From NCBI RefSeq assembly GCF_003955755.1, contig NZ_CP034465.1, forward strand, positions 806,001-870,000: a stretch of DNA of 64,000 bases, given 5' to 3'. This document shows, one piece after another, positions 8,691-19,968 of this stretch. The position numbers were made by a program, and so were the translations under genes. Under the pieces are notes generated by a model. That model saw only the letters and a program-made list of their open reading frames with translations. It did not search any database and was not told the origin of the DNA. Each line of letters opens with the position of its first letter. The stretch's first letter is position 1. Source of the DNA: Jeotgalibaca ciconiae (GTDB lineage: Bacteria > Bacillota > Bacilli > Lactobacillales > Aerococcaceae).

Positions 8691-8948
8691 TTATGCATAT
8701 TCCCTGGTTTCTTCATCATAAAAAGAAATTTCTACTGAAGAAGTTAAAATATCTGCATAACTGTATGAAACACGTTTAAAAGCATTTTCCTCTTGATCTA
8801 AATCTACAACGAAAACAGAATGGTAAGTCTCACGTAAAATTCCCTTTCGTTCAATTTTACGTTTCCTTCCAGCTTGTGCAGTCAACAACACCTTTTTTCC
8901 TAAACGATTGTCAAGTTGTTCTTTGATTTCCATCAAACTATCTGGCAT
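8691..8948 (-). CDS. veg: Veg family protein
   Basis: An 85-residue protein matching the Veg family of Firmicutes over its whole length: IKEQLDNRLGKKVLLTAQAGRKRKIERKG, then Y.SVFVVDLDQEENAF.RVSYSYADILT. B. subtilis Veg influences biofilm matrix gene expression; the molecular action is unclear. Its place directly downstream of rsmA and its strong promoter are as in Bacillus. The start follows GTGAGGTGAAGGGGC, with AGGTG as the likely ribosome site. Confidence 0.93.
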   Translation of the reverse strand: MPDSLMEIKEQLDNRLGKKVLLTAQAGRKRKIERKGILRETYHSVFVVDLDQEENAFKRVSYSYADILTSSVEISFYDEETREYA

Positions 8949-8971
8949 GCCCCTTCACCTCACTGTGTGAT

Positions 8972-9000
8972 ATTGTAACACAATATAATGAAATTTTCAA
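8972..9000 (-). promoter_or_regulatory. veg promoter
   Basis: Minus strand TTGAAA (9000–8995), 17 bp, TACAAT (8977–8972), about 25 bp upstream of the veg start. The veg promoter of Bacillus is also close to consensus. Confidence 0.8.
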
Positions 9001-9063
9001 GTATATCACAGGGAGAAAAGGGATGCAAGTAAAAGATTTACATATTATTAATAATTGTGCATT

Positions 9064-9960
<897 letters not shown>

Positions 9961-10539
9961 CTATTTCATCTCCTTTTGAACAGCAGGCGGAATTGGGATC
10001 CCATTCTGTTCCATAGCTGCTAATATTTCTTCTTGCGTAATTTGGAACATACGAATTCTCTTTACAAACTGTTTGCCGTTTGTGTGCCCGATCCCTAAAT
10101 AATCACCTAACTGTTTTCGATATTCTGATGATTTTGGTTTGCCCAATAATCCCAGCTCCATAAAAAATGCAGACAAATCATTTTGATCTGTCTCAAAATA
10201 TGGCGTTTGTACATTTTCCAAAGCAGAACGTATCACTTCTTCGCTGGCATGCTCGATCCCTAAACTCCCGCCTTTTGGTGACTGGCAGTCTTCTTTTCGA
10301 ATAAAAGCATGTTTGACCCCTGGAATCCGTTGAATAATTATTTCCCGAATTTTACCACCAGGAAAATCTGGATCTGTTAAAACGATTACCCCTCGAATTT
10401 TCTGTGCCTTCTCAATTTGCTTGAGTATTTCCTCATCAATTGCAGAACCATTTGTTTCAATCGTATCTGCATTTACTGCTAATTGAACTTTCTTAGTATC
10501 ATCTCGGCCTTCAACTACAATAATTTCTTTTATCTTCAT
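9961..10539 (-). CDS. rnmV: Ribonuclease M5
   Basis: A 192-residue TOPRIM nuclease that cuts 5S rRNA precursor at both ends with help from ribosomal protein L18. The TOPRIM Glu motif is in IIVVEGRDDTKKVQLAV and the D.D motif in GVIVLTDPDFPGGKIRE. C-terminal KRIRMFQITQEEILAAM is also family-typical. Its start overlaps the tatD stop by 4 bp (ATGA type) and rsmA follows directly. The tatD–rnmV–rsmA order is standard in Firmicutes. Confidence 0.96.
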   Translation of the reverse strand: MKIKEIIVVEGRDDTKKVQLAVNADTIETNGSAIDEEILKQIEKAQKIRGVIVLTDPDFPGGKIREIIIQRIPGVKHAFIRKEDCQSPKGGSLGIEHASEEVIRSALENVQTPYFETDQNDLSAFFMELGLLGKPKSSEYRKQLGDYLGIGHTNGKQFVKRIRMFQITQEEILAAMEQNGIPIPPAVQKEMK

Positions 10540-11315
10540 ACTTCATCCAATCTAAATAAACGATTTGCATTACGACTAGTAATTTCTCCTATTTCTGAAA
10601 CATCTAATCCTCGTAATTCCGCAACTCTCTCCGCCACATATTTTACATAGGCGGGTTCATTTCTCTTACCTCGGTAAGGAACCGGCGCTAAATAAGGAGA
10701 GTCCGTTTCAATTAACAGGCGGTCAAGGGGCACTTCTTTCGCGACTTCATGCACTTCAATTGCTTTTTTAAAAGTAACGACTCCGCTCAGAGATATATGC
10801 ATTCCTAAATCAATAAAATGGTGCATATAAGCCACATCTCCACTGTAGCTATGCATGATTCCTCCAATAGATGAAACGTCTTCCTCACGAAGAATACGAT
10901 AGGTATCCTCGATTGCATCTCTCATATGGATGGAGATTGGTAATTGTAATTGTTTTGCAATTTGTATTTGTTGTCGGAATACTTTTTCTTGGACTTCCTT
11001 GGGGGATGTATTCCAATGATAATCAAGCCCCATTTCGCCCATTGCAACCACTTTATCTTCTGTTAATGAAATCATTAATCCATCTTGTATTTCAGAACTA
11101 TAGTTGCCTGCCTCAGTGGGATGCCAGCCGATAATGCTATATATTTCTGGATGCATTCTACTTAGTTCTAACGATTTTTTTATAGTTGGTGAATCGAAAC
11201 CAACAACGGCAAACCTTCCAACTCCTATTTCTTTTGCACGTTGAATGACTTCTTCGACATCTTCATCGAATGCATCAACATTCAAATGACAGTGTGTATC
11301 AAAGAGCACAGACAT
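10536..11315 (-). CDS. TatD family metal-dependent hydrolase
   Basis: A TIM-barrel metallohydrolase of about 259 residues. Metal ligands are visible in FDTHCHLNVDAFDED (HxH), GEMGLDYHWN (Glu), PISIHMRDA (His), GGIMHSYSGD (His) and LIETDSPYLAP (Asp). Family members are 3'–5' exonucleases or DNases. I choose the ATG of MSVLFDTH (5 bp after AAGGA) over a TTG six codons upstream. Downstream overlap with rnmV is 4 bp. B. subtilis YabD holds the same position between metG and rnmV. Confidence 0.94.
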   Translation of the reverse strand: MSVLFDTHCHLNVDAFDEDVEEVIQRAKEIGVGRFAVVGFDSPTIKKSLELSRMHPEIYSIIGWHPTEAGNYSSEIQDGLMISLTEDKVVAMGEMGLDYHWNTSPKEVQEKVFRQQIQIAKQLQLPISIHMRDAIEDTYRILREEDVSSIGGIMHSYSGDVAYMHHFIDLGMHISLSGVVTFKKAIEVHEVAKEVPLDRLLIETDSPYLAPVPYRGKRNEPAYVKYVAERVAELRGLDVSEIGEITSRNANRLFRLDEV

Positions 11316-11417
11316 CAACTTCCTTTCTAACAAGTATACTCTTCCCTATTATACTGTTTTTTCTGCTAAGTTTCTTTTTAGAATCCTGTTTTTAATAATA
11401 TTATCAGAAATTAGAAA

Positions 11418-11442
11418 AGCTGGAGGCAATTTTGCTCCAGCT
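11418..11442 (-). terminator. metG terminator
   Basis: Perfect stem AGCTGGAG / CTCCAGCT followed on the minus strand by TTTTCTAATTT, 16 bp after the metG stop. Confidence 0.8.
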
Positions 11443-11457
11443 CATCTCTTCTAATTA

Positions 11458-13563
<2,106 letters not shown>

Positions 13564-13574
13564 CTATGGATGCT

Positions 13575-14336
13575 TTATTTTTGAGTATAATCATAGATTG
13601 CATCACGCAAGAATTGTGCCGCTCCACTTCCAGCTGGTCCATCATAATATTTCCTGAAACGTTCATCCATGACGTACATATCACTTAGTCCTCGTTGCGC
13701 TTCTTCAGAGTACGATGGCCACGTATAAGTCAGCCATTTTTTATGTAATTCGACCACTTCAACTGCTTCTTCGCCAGCGATATCTTGTGTCTTCATAGCA
13801 TTTTTCAGTTTTTCTAAAATATCTGCCGCCATTTCCTGCATTTCGTTATATTGTTTTTCCGTTAAATTGGCAAATTTTTTGTTTGATTTTTCTACGGTTT
13901 CTTTTCCATAACGCTCTCTAATTTCTTCCCCGTATTTCTCTTCATTTTCTGCTAATTGTTTTTGTTTAAATCCTTCAAATTTTTCTTTATCGGTCATTTT
14001 TATCGTTCCTTTCTTACTTGCTAATGTTTTATCGATTGTCTGCAGTAGTTGATCCAGTTGTTGCCTTTTTGCCAGCAGCTGTTTTCTATGATTTTTTAAA
14101 GACGTTACGCTATCAAAGTTGTCATCATCCAAAATATTTTTTATTTCTTCCAACGGCAGTTCCAACTCCCTGAAAAATAGAATCTGTTGCAATCTTTCAA
14201 TTTCTTCCTCTCCATAAATACGATAGCCGGAAGAATTAACTCGCTTTGGTTTCAATAAATTGATTGAGTCATAATAACGAAGCGTGCGGCTGCTGACAGA
14301 AGCTAACTGACTTAATTTTTTGATGGTATATTCCAT
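13575..14336 (-). CDS. MerR-family regulator with TipAS effector domain
   Basis: 253 residues. Residues 1–70 form a MerR winged helix (YTIKKLSQLASVSSRTLRYYDSINLLKP...GYRIYGEEEIERLQQI), followed by a coiled-coil dimer helix. Residues about 120–253 are a TipAS/thiostrepton-binding-like domain (MADILEKLKNAM...LHKKWLTYTWPSYS...GLSDMYVMDERFRKYYDG..GSGAAQFLRDAIYDY). Such proteins (B. subtilis Mta) activate multidrug efflux or their own promoter. Its own promoter has the long 19-bp spacer expected for MerR control. No efflux gene is beside it, so its targets are unknown. Confidence 0.9.
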   Translation of the reverse strand: MEYTIKKLSQLASVSSRTLRYYDSINLLKPKRVNSSGYRIYGEEEIERLQQILFFRELELPLEEIKNILDDDNFDSVTSLKNHRKQLLAKRQQLDQLLQTIDKTLASKKGTIKMTDKEKFEGFKQKQLAENEEKYGEEIRERYGKETVEKSNKKFANLTEKQYNEMQEMAADILEKLKNAMKTQDIAGEEAVEVVELHKKWLTYTWPSYSEEAQRGLSDMYVMDERFRKYYDGPAGSGAAQFLRDAIYDYTQK

Positions 14337-14356
14337 TCACGTACCTCCCTATTGCT

Positions 14357-14387
14357 ATAATAGACCTTTACGTAACGTCAAGGTCAA
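14357..14387 (-). promoter_or_regulatory. MerR-type promoter with 19-bp spacer and operator
   Basis: Minus strand TTGACC (14387–14382), 19-bp spacer, TATTAT (14362–14357). A dyad GACCTT–N11–AAGGTC lies in the spacer. Over-long spacers with a dyad are the hallmark of promoters untwisted by MerR proteins, so self-activation is likely. The MerR-TipAS start lies 21 bp downstream. Confidence 0.85.
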
Positions 14388-14399
14388 GTGTTTTGAAAA

Positions 14400-14620
14400 A
14401 AATTATTATGAAATTTTGTAATTAGATGGATTATTCCGTCTAGTGAGTTGCAGTTTGAGCAGCATTAGATGGAATTACATTCTATTCTCATCTAGTGGAT
14501 TCCCGAAAATGATACTACTGAACGGAATAACAGTTTTTTCCGTCTAGTGGCGACTTTAAAGGGGCTTCAGTGGATTAAATACTCTCTTACTACTTGAGGT
14601 AGACTAAAATACTGGAGACA
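14400..14620. repeat. non-coding stretch with short imperfect TCTAGTG repeats
   Basis: No gene seen. TCCGTCTAGTG occurs twice (about 14427 and 14540), with variant CATCTAGTGG about 14491 and reverse-like TTAGATGGAAT about 14465. These are short and spaced irregularly; role unknown. Confidence 0.35.
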
Positions 14621-14623
14621 GAA

Positions 14624-14652
14624 AAAAGACAGCTCCGGAGAACTGTCTTTTG
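14624..14652 (-). terminator. terminator of the NlpC/P60 gene
   Basis: Stem AAAGACAG.TC / GA..CTGTCTTT around CTCCGGAG, followed by TTTTTTC on the minus strand, 18 bp after the stop. Confidence 0.8.
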
Positions 14653-14669
14653 TTTATTATTCATTTAAA

Positions 14670-16007
14670 TTATCTTGCTACGCGAACAGCGAAGCTTGGA
14701 GTGAAGTATTGTGTACTGTTTACTTCTACAACGCCGCCTTCGTCAGGAGCATGGATGTATTGACCATTTCCTAGAGCGATTGCCACATGATATGGGCTGC
14801 CTTTTGGTCCCCAGAATAGTAGGTCACCAGCTTGTGCTTGTGATACAGAGATTTGTGTTCCCGCATATTGTTGAGGACCTGTCCAGCCGCCAATTTCGAT
14901 TCCGTATGCTTCACGGAATACATATGCTGTAAATCCAGAACAGTCAAAACCACTTGGTGTTTTTCCACCCCACACATAAGGTACGCCTAGATATTTATAG
15001 GCTACACTAACTACATCACCAGTTGGCGCTGAAATTGTCGGAGCAGCTGGCTTTTCTTCAACTTTTTCAACAGGAGTTGAAGGAGCTGGTGCTGAAGGTT
15101 GTGAAACCTCAGTCGTTACCTCAGTATTCACTGTAGTATTTGTAGTATTGTTCGTTTGTGTTGGCGCTGTTACTGTTGGAGTTTGGTTTGATGCAACTTC
15201 AACTACTGACTCTTGTGCAGCTTCTTCAGCAGCTTTAGCTGCTTCAGCTTCTGCTAATAATGCAGCTTCCGCTGCAGCAATTGCTGCTTCTTCTGCAAGC
15301 CTTTGACGTTCTGCTTCTTCAGCAGCACGACGATCAGCTTCTTCTTTTTCTGCGATAGATCTTTGACGATCTTCTTCTGCAGTTGCTTTTTCAGCACTTA
15401 AAGCAGCTAATGCACTTTCTTGCTCAATATTTTTTACTTCTAATTGCCCTTTTAATTCTTCAAGCTCATATGTCATTGACATAATATCATTTAACTTTTC
15501 TTCAGATTCGACTTTTTTATCTTCCACTGCTTGTTGATCTTGAACTTGTTGCTCTACTAAATCTTTGTTAGCAGAAACCATTGTTGTAACTACGTCTACT
15601 CGAGAGATTAAGTCTGTCAAAGATTCTGAAGCAAAAATAAAGTTCATATAATTTGTGTTTGATCCATTTACTTGAACTGAACGAGCTTGTTCTTTCAATT
15701 GGCCTTCACGTTGATCGATAATTTGTTGTAATTGTGCAATTTCTTCTTTCAGTAAATCAATTTCTTCGTTTGTTGCCAGACGTTGATTTAATAATTCTGA
15801 TGCACGATCTTCAGCTGCTGTAATTTCAGCTTGTACTTCTGCAAGCACAGCTGCTGCAGAATCAACACGATTAGATAGTTCGTTAACTTTCTGTTCTTGT
15901 TCTTCAATTTTATCAGTTAGTTCATCAGCAGATGCCGCATATGGCGCTACAAAAGTTGCTGAAAGGATTGAACTAGTTAAAATAAGAGTAGCAAGTTTCT
16001 TTTTCAA
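14670..16007 (-). CDS. Secreted coiled-coil NlpC/P60 peptidoglycan hydrolase
   Basis: 445 residues. A Sec signal peptide ends near residue 27 (PYAASADE). Residues about 28–240 are a long coiled coil, rich in Glu, Gln and Ala, like PcsB/CwlO-type hydrolases; residues 240–330 are an Ala/Thr/Pro-rich linker. The C-terminal NlpC/P60 domain has catalytic Cys356 (GFDCSGF), His407 (PYHVAI) and a further His419 (YIHAP). Such enzymes cut the D-Glu–diamino acid bond or crosslink region of stem peptides and assist cell separation; PcsB-like forms are activated by FtsEX. Its 5' side faces the divergent tyrS promoter. Exact cleavage bond cannot be told from sequence. Confidence 0.93.
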   Translation of the reverse strand: MKKKLATLILTSSILSATFVAPYAASADELTDKIEEQEQKVNELSNRVDSAAAVLAEVQAEITAAEDRASELLNQRLATNEEIDLLKEEIAQLQQIIDQREGQLKEQARSVQVNGSNTNYMNFIFASESLTDLISRVDVVTTMVSANKDLVEQQVQDQQAVEDKKVESEEKLNDIMSMTYELEELKGQLEVKNIEQESALAALSAEKATAEEDRQRSIAEKEEADRRAAEEAERQRLAEEAAIAAAEAALLAEAEAAKAAEEAAQESVVEVASNQTPTVTAPTQTNNTTNTTVNTEVTTEVSQPSAPAPSTPVEKVEEKPAAPTISAPTGDVVSVAYKYLGVPYVWGGKTPSGFDCSGFTAYVFREAYGIEIGGWTGPQQYAGTQISVSQAQAGDLLFWGPKGSPYHVAIALGNGQYIHAPDEGGVVEVNSTQYFTPSFAVRVAR

Positions 16008-16229
16008 GTCGATTCCTCCGTTTTTCTTTACGCTTTATTTAAAACTTTAATGTTCATTTATATTTTTTTAAGAGTTTCTTTACTATTTTTCTCAACGTTG
16101 AAATCATATCACAGTTTATTTGTGAAAAATCACTTTTCGACAACTTGTAGCTGCTTTGTAACAGAACTGTAATGATAACCGACATATGTTTCAAATTCAC
16201 TCGTAGTTAGAAATATCGGTGAGACTATA

Positions 16230-16258
16230 TTGACTTTTTTTCTGTACTTGACTATACT
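16230..16258 (+). promoter_or_regulatory. tyrS promoter
   Basis: TTGACT (16230–16235), 17 bp, TATACT (16253–16258). The start point near 16265 fits the beginning of the T-box leader. Confidence 0.8.
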
Positions 16259-16264
16259 GATTTC

Positions 16265-16516
16265 AATAATTAAAAACAATGATAAGCATTGAAGGAACGC
16301 AGTAGAAATAAGGTTTTGCATAATAGAGAGCCAGGATTGGTGGAAACTGGTACACCCTTATCTTGAATTACATTCCCGAGCTTCTTTTAAAAGCGCGTGA
16401 CATACGATACATGTTAGAGTGGTTTCATTATTCATTTTTTAATGAAACAATTTGGGTGGTAACACGGTGAATAATCGTCCCTGATGAAGACAATTGTCTT
16501 TGTCAGGGATTTTTTT
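16265..16516 (+). promoter_or_regulatory. T-box riboswitch (tyrosine) with terminator
   Basis: A leader of about 250 nt. The T-box core GGGTGGTAACACGG sits at 16454–16467. The terminator stem TCCCTGA..AAGAC / GTCTT..TCAGGGA is at 16478–16509 with a T7 tail. A Stem I region starts near 16321 (AGAGAG), and the UAC at 16369–16371 followed by A is a plausible tyrosine specifier. Uncharged tRNA-Tyr pairing with the T-box bulge would favour the antiterminator and switch on tyrS. The gene behind it confirms the amino acid. Confidence 0.92.
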
Positions 16517-16542
16517 ATTTATAAAATAAAGGAGATGCAACA

Positions 16543-17814
16543 ATGGAAATGAGAAATATTATTGATGAATTACAATGGCGCGATGCGATTAACCAACAAA
16601 CAGATGAGGAAGGTCTTCGTGAATTAATCGAAAAGAAAAGCATCGGATTGTATTGTGGAATCGATGCAACTGGATCCAGCATGCATATTGGGCACTTGAT
16701 ACCTTTCATGATTCTAAAAAGATTTCAGTTAGCTGGTCATAAGCCCGTTATTCTTATTGGTGGTGCAACTGGTTCAATTGGGGATCCAAGTGGGAAATCT
16801 GAAGAACGTACTTTGCAATCAGAAGAAACGGTTGCATATAATGCTGAACAAATTACAAAACAAATGAAAAATTTGTTTCGAGCTGGAGAAGAAGATTCTG
16901 AAATACGTTTAGTTAACAACTTGGATTGGACAAAAAATCTGTCTTTATTAGATTTTTTACGTGATTTTGGAAAGAATTTTAATATTAACACCATGCTTGC
17001 AAAAGACATTGTTGCAAGCCGCTTGGAAACAGGAATCTCGTTCACTGAATTCTCATACCAAATCCTTCAATCCATGGATTACTTGCACCTATACCGCAAT
17101 TTGGATGTTCAATTACAAGTCGGCGGTGCAGACCAATGGGGTAATATTACAGCTGGACTAGAGCTTATTCGAAAAAAAGAAGGTGCAGAAGCAGAAGCCT
17201 TTGGATTAACAATTCCACTGATGTTAAAAGCAGATGGGACGAAATTTGGTAAGACTGCTGGCGGAGCAGTTTGGTTAGATCCAAAACAAACAACACCCTA
17301 TGAATTTTACCAATTTTGGGTAAACCAAGACGACCGCGATGTTGTGAAATACTTAAAATTCTTTACCTTCTTAACGAAGGAAGAAATCAATGCTCTAGCA
17401 GAAAAAGTGGCAACAGAGCCTCATAAGCGTGAAGCACAAAAAACATTAGCTGCTGAAATGACAAAATTTGTTCACGGCGAAAAGTCATTAGAAGATGCAT
17501 TAAAAATTACCGATGCATTATTTACGGGTGACGTTTCTCAACTTTCTGCTGATGAAATCGAACAAGGTTTCAAAAATATGCCTACATTTGAATCGGCTTT
17601 AACGGAACAAGAATTAGTTACTTGGTTAGTAGATACCGGTATTGAGCCTTCTCGCCGTCAATCCAGAGAAGATATTAAGAATGGTGCTATCTCTATTAAT
17701 GGTGAGAAAATTACTGATTTAGAATTTGTTATCACTGCGGAAAACTCATTTGAAAATCGTTTTATTATCGTTCGCCGCGGCAAGAAAAAATACTTCCTTG
17801 TAAAGTTGGTGTAA
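16543..17814 (+). CDS. tyrS: Tyrosyl-tRNA synthetase
   Basis: A 423-residue class I enzyme charging tRNA-Tyr. It has YCGIDATGSSMHIGHLIP (HIGH motif about residues 46–49), the tyrosine pocket QVGGADQWGNI, the KMSKS-like loop DGTKFGKTAGGAVW, and a C-terminal S4 RNA-binding domain (ROSRE-type segment PSRRQSREDIKNGAISINGE). It starts at ATG, with a second ATG two codons later, after AAAGGAGATG. Expression is governed by the T-box upstream. A GNAT gene follows 2 bp after the stop. Confidence 0.97.
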   Translation: MEMRNIIDELQWRDAINQQTDEEGLRELIEKKSIGLYCGIDATGSSMHIGHLIPFMILKRFQLAGHKPVILIGGATGSIGDPSGKSEERTLQSEETVAYNAEQITKQMKNLFRAGEEDSEIRLVNNLDWTKNLSLLDFLRDFGKNFNINTMLAKDIVASRLETGISFTEFSYQILQSMDYLHLYRNLDVQLQVGGADQWGNITAGLELIRKKEGAEAEAFGLTIPLMLKADGTKFGKTAGGAVWLDPKQTTPYEFYQFWVNQDDRDVVKYLKFFTFLTKEEINALAEKVATEPHKREAQKTLAAEMTKFVHGEKSLEDALKITDALFTGDVSQLSADEIEQGFKNMPTFESALTEQELVTWLVDTGIEPSRRQSREDIKNGAISINGEKITDLEFVITAENSFENRFIIVRRGKKKYFLVKLV

Positions 17815-17816
17815 TC

Positions 17817-18320
17817 ATGACTGCTACTCTAGAGCTAATAGCTGTACGAGACACGCTGCAAGCAGAAGATCTTGCTGAATTGGCGCACACAATTTGGCAT
17901 GAATACTATTTACCACTTTTAGGACAAGAGCAAGTCAGCTATATGTTAAAAACGTTTCAATCGACAGAGAAAATCATCGCAGATATTGCTGAGAATAAGG
18001 TGGAATACTTCATTATAGAAGCTGATGAAAAAGAAATTGGCTATGCTGGAATCGAATGGCAGGAAGATAGCCTCTTTATTAGTAAGCTCTACCTATTAAA
18101 GGAAGCGCGCGGTAAGGGTTATGCCTATCAACTTATACAGACCTTTATCCAAAAGGCCAAAGAACGCAGCAAAAAAACAATGACACTGACCGTGAATAAA
18201 GATAATAAAGATTCTATTCGTTTTTATGAAAAGGTTGGCTTTAAGCGCATCGATTCAGTTGTTTCTCCTATTGGAAACAACTTTGTAATGGATGATTATA
18301 TTTATGAATATGTGCTTTAA
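17817..18320 (+). CDS. GNAT family N-acetyltransferase
   Basis: 167 residues with a GNAT fold. The acetyl-CoA loop is visible as LYLLKEARGKGYAYQLIQTF (R/Q-x-x-G-x-G/A type) and the C-terminal NKDNKDSIRFYEKVGFKRID is typical. The acceptor substrate is unknown. It starts 2 bp after the tyrS stop, so it is co-transcribed with tyrS and probably translationally coupled. This link may be incidental. Confidence 0.88.
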   Translation: MTATLELIAVRDTLQAEDLAELAHTIWHEYYLPLLGQEQVSYMLKTFQSTEKIIADIAENKVEYFIIEADEKEIGYAGIEWQEDSLFISKLYLLKEARGKGYAYQLIQTFIQKAKERSKKTMTLTVNKDNKDSIRFYEKVGFKRIDSVVSPIGNNFVMDDYIYEYVL

Positions 18321-18321
18321 T

Positions 18322-18377
18322 AATAAAACGAAGCGGAGCGGAGCAAGTAATATGCTCCGCTCCGCTTCGTTTTATTT
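18322..18377. terminator. large bidirectional terminator between convergent genes
   Basis: A 23-bp inverted repeat (arms 18322–18344 and 18355–18377; AATAAAACGAAGCGGAGCGG on one arm) with A- and T-rich ends. It ends the tyrS–GNAT unit. The minus-strand gene's TAA lies inside the right arm, so the hairpin serves both sides. Confidence 0.9.
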
Positions 18378-18740
18378 TCCTATTTTCTCTTTAATCGCTC
18401 TTCGCTTGGTTTTTATCAATACATTTAGGAGGATCAAGATTATGCCTACGGTTAGCATAATGACAACGTTTGTGGCATTCAGCAACTGTAACAGGAAAAC
18501 AGCTACCCCATAAATTAAAATGGTGATTAAATTCAGTTTTTCTTCCCAATCATCTGTTTTTGGATAATCTTTCGAAATTTTTACAAAAAGAAAGTGAATC
18601 AAATAAAAACCAGCTAAAGCAATAAAAATGAATAGTGAGTTTTCATAATCGCCTAACAAGTAGCCGAAGTACCGCTTTAACAGTATACTAAACACCAGAA
18701 AAATGGATTGAAGAAGATTTTCTTTTTCTTTTATCGTCAT
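18372..18740 (-). CDS. Small membrane protein of unknown function
   Basis: 122 residues with four hydrophobic stretches (about [67 protein letters not shown]) and basic ends. I do not recognise a family. I place the start at the ATG after AAGGATGAAACT, just past the spxH stop (4 bp gap); an upstream frame into spxH lacks a ribosome site. It is the last gene of the spxH unit. Confidence 0.7.
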   Translation of the reverse strand: MTIKEKENLLQSIFLVFSILLKRYFGYLLGDYENSLFIFIALAGFYLIHFLFVKISKDYPKTDDWEEKLNLITILIYGVAVFLLQLLNATNVVIMLTVGIILILLNVLIKTKRRAIKEKIGK

Positions 18741-18744
18741 AGTT

Positions 18745-19602
18745 TCATCCTTGCTCTGCTTTATAATAACCCTGGCCAAGCAGTTTCCCTTGTTGATAAT
18801 TTTCTTTTCCAACAGTTAATTCAACAAAGCTTTCAACTTCTGTTTCAGACAAGTTATATAAGATTTCGATTTCTCGATTCAACATGAGCGGTGTATCTTT
18901 CATTAATATATCCAAACTTGGCACAGGGTCAGGTATTAGGTTCACTTCTGGTAATGCTTGCTTCAATGCCTCCACTAAAGCTTCAAGTGGTTGCGCTCCA
19001 ACGATTTTCAATCCTTGGCTCTGTTCATTCACTAACACAATACTTGGAAAACCAGATATAGTTAAGGCGCTAGCAAGACCTAAATCACCATTCAACAGCG
19101 TCCTGCCTTCAAATGAGTCGGCTTGTTCAGCAATCAATTCGCTATCTAAATCCATTTCTTCTAAAATCCCTTTTAAAACTTCTTCTTTGGAAATATCTTG
19201 ATTCCATAACATAACCGTTTCACGAAGTTTTCGTAAAAATAGTTGTGCTTTTTCCGGATGGTCTCTTTCTACAATTTGGTATACTTGGGAACTTGGAAAA
19301 GAGGAAGAGATTGGCTCATCCAACCAAATTCGTCCGTCAATGACCATTCTCGAATAGTCACCGATTTCACGCCAATGCTTCGCCACATCAACAGCGTCCG
19401 TAATACCATTTGCTCCATCTCCGCCAAACGTTTCCCATTTTTCAATCATGCCACCCATAATCGTGGTATCATTCGCAATATACTTCGCATATTGATAACG
19501 AAACTTTCTCAAAGTTGGTTCAAAAACCCAACAAAAAGAACACAGCGGATCGGTTCCATAATATAAATCTACTTTTGGTATCTGTCCGATTTCATTATTC
19601 AT
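18745..19602 (-). CDS. spxH: ClpXP adaptor SpxH (YjbH), DsbA-fold protein
   Basis: 285 residues. The N-terminus YYGTDPLCSFCWVFEPTLRKF carries the CxxC (Cys21, Cys24) of the YjbH/SpxH family, followed by a DsbA/thioredoxin fold with helical insertion (FLRKLRETVMLWNQDISKEEVL). The protein hands the redox regulator Spx to ClpXP for degradation; aggregation under stress frees Spx. The start overlaps the preceding 52-codon gene by 8 bp. Length is close to the B. subtilis protein. Confidence 0.9.
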   Translation of the reverse strand: MNNEIGQIPKVDLYYGTDPLCSFCWVFEPTLRKFRYQYAKYIANDTTIMGGMIEKWETFGGDGANGITDAVDVAKHWREIGDYSRMVIDGRIWLDEPISSSFPSSQVYQIVERDHPEKAQLFLRKLRETVMLWNQDISKEEVLKGILEEMDLDSELIAEQADSFEGRTLLNGDLGLASALTISGFPSIVLVNEQSQGLKIVGAQPLEALVEALKQALPEVNLIPDPVPSLDILMKDTPLMLNREIEILYNLSETEVESFVELTVGKENYQQGKLLGQGYYKAEQG

Positions 19603-19753
19603 CTTTTTTTCCTACTTCATTTTGTTTTTTTTCTTTCGGATTTTTGGCCGCTGATCCACAAATACCTGTTATCGGATCGCAATACGCTCCCTCATCCATT
19701 GAATCGTTCACGATTTCAATAAATGTGAATGTTTTTTTCTTTTCCTCTTCCAT
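19595..19753 (-). CDS. Small two-cysteine protein upstream of spxH
   Basis: A 52-residue frame with ATG at 19753 and TAA at 19595. It begins MEEEKKKTFTFIEIVNDSMD and continues through EGAYCDPITGICG to a Lys-rich tail. The CDPITGIC segment (two Cys, six residues apart) is followed by a disordered charged end. It overlaps the spxH start by 8 bp, so it is probably coupled to it. No family recognised. The upstream GGATGATGATTG is a weak ribosome site, and the gene is below common length cut-offs; composition and arrangement support it. Confidence 0.6.
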   Translation of the reverse strand: MEEEKKKTFTFIEIVNDSMDEGAYCDPITGICGSAAKNPKEKKQNEVGKKDE

Positions 19754-19778
19754 AATCAATCATCATCCTTTCTGACTA

Positions 19779-19961
19779 TCAGCCCCACTCTTTGGGACTC
19801 CACATCCGTCCGTCAATCTCGCCTTGAGTTTGCTCAATTCGCTTGTATTGCTCATTAATCAGTTTTGCGAATTCTTGAAATAGGGCGGTCTGTCGGTAAT
19901 CCTTGCTTCGTTCTTCTAATAGCTTTATTTGGTTAAGCATCCAGTCTTTTTGTTCCATCAT
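19779..19961 (-). CDS. Small hypothetical helical protein
   Basis: 60 residues, charged and mostly helical (MMEQKDWMLNQIKLLEERSK...), ending DGRMWSPKEWG. It has a good ribosome site (GAGG, 5–8 bp before ATGATG) and begins 7 bp after the stop of the flavodoxin-fold gene. A helical hairpin partner or regulator is possible, but I know no family. Confidence 0.6.
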   Translation of the reverse strand: MMEQKDWMLNQIKLLEERSKDYRQTALFQEFAKLINEQYKRIEQTQGEIDGRMWSPKEWG

Positions 19962-19968
19962 TTTTTCC

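Noticed and set aside
16130-16321. 63-codon minus-strand frame opposite the tyrS promoter and leader
   Set aside because: It overlaps the T-box promoter and has no ribosome site or family.
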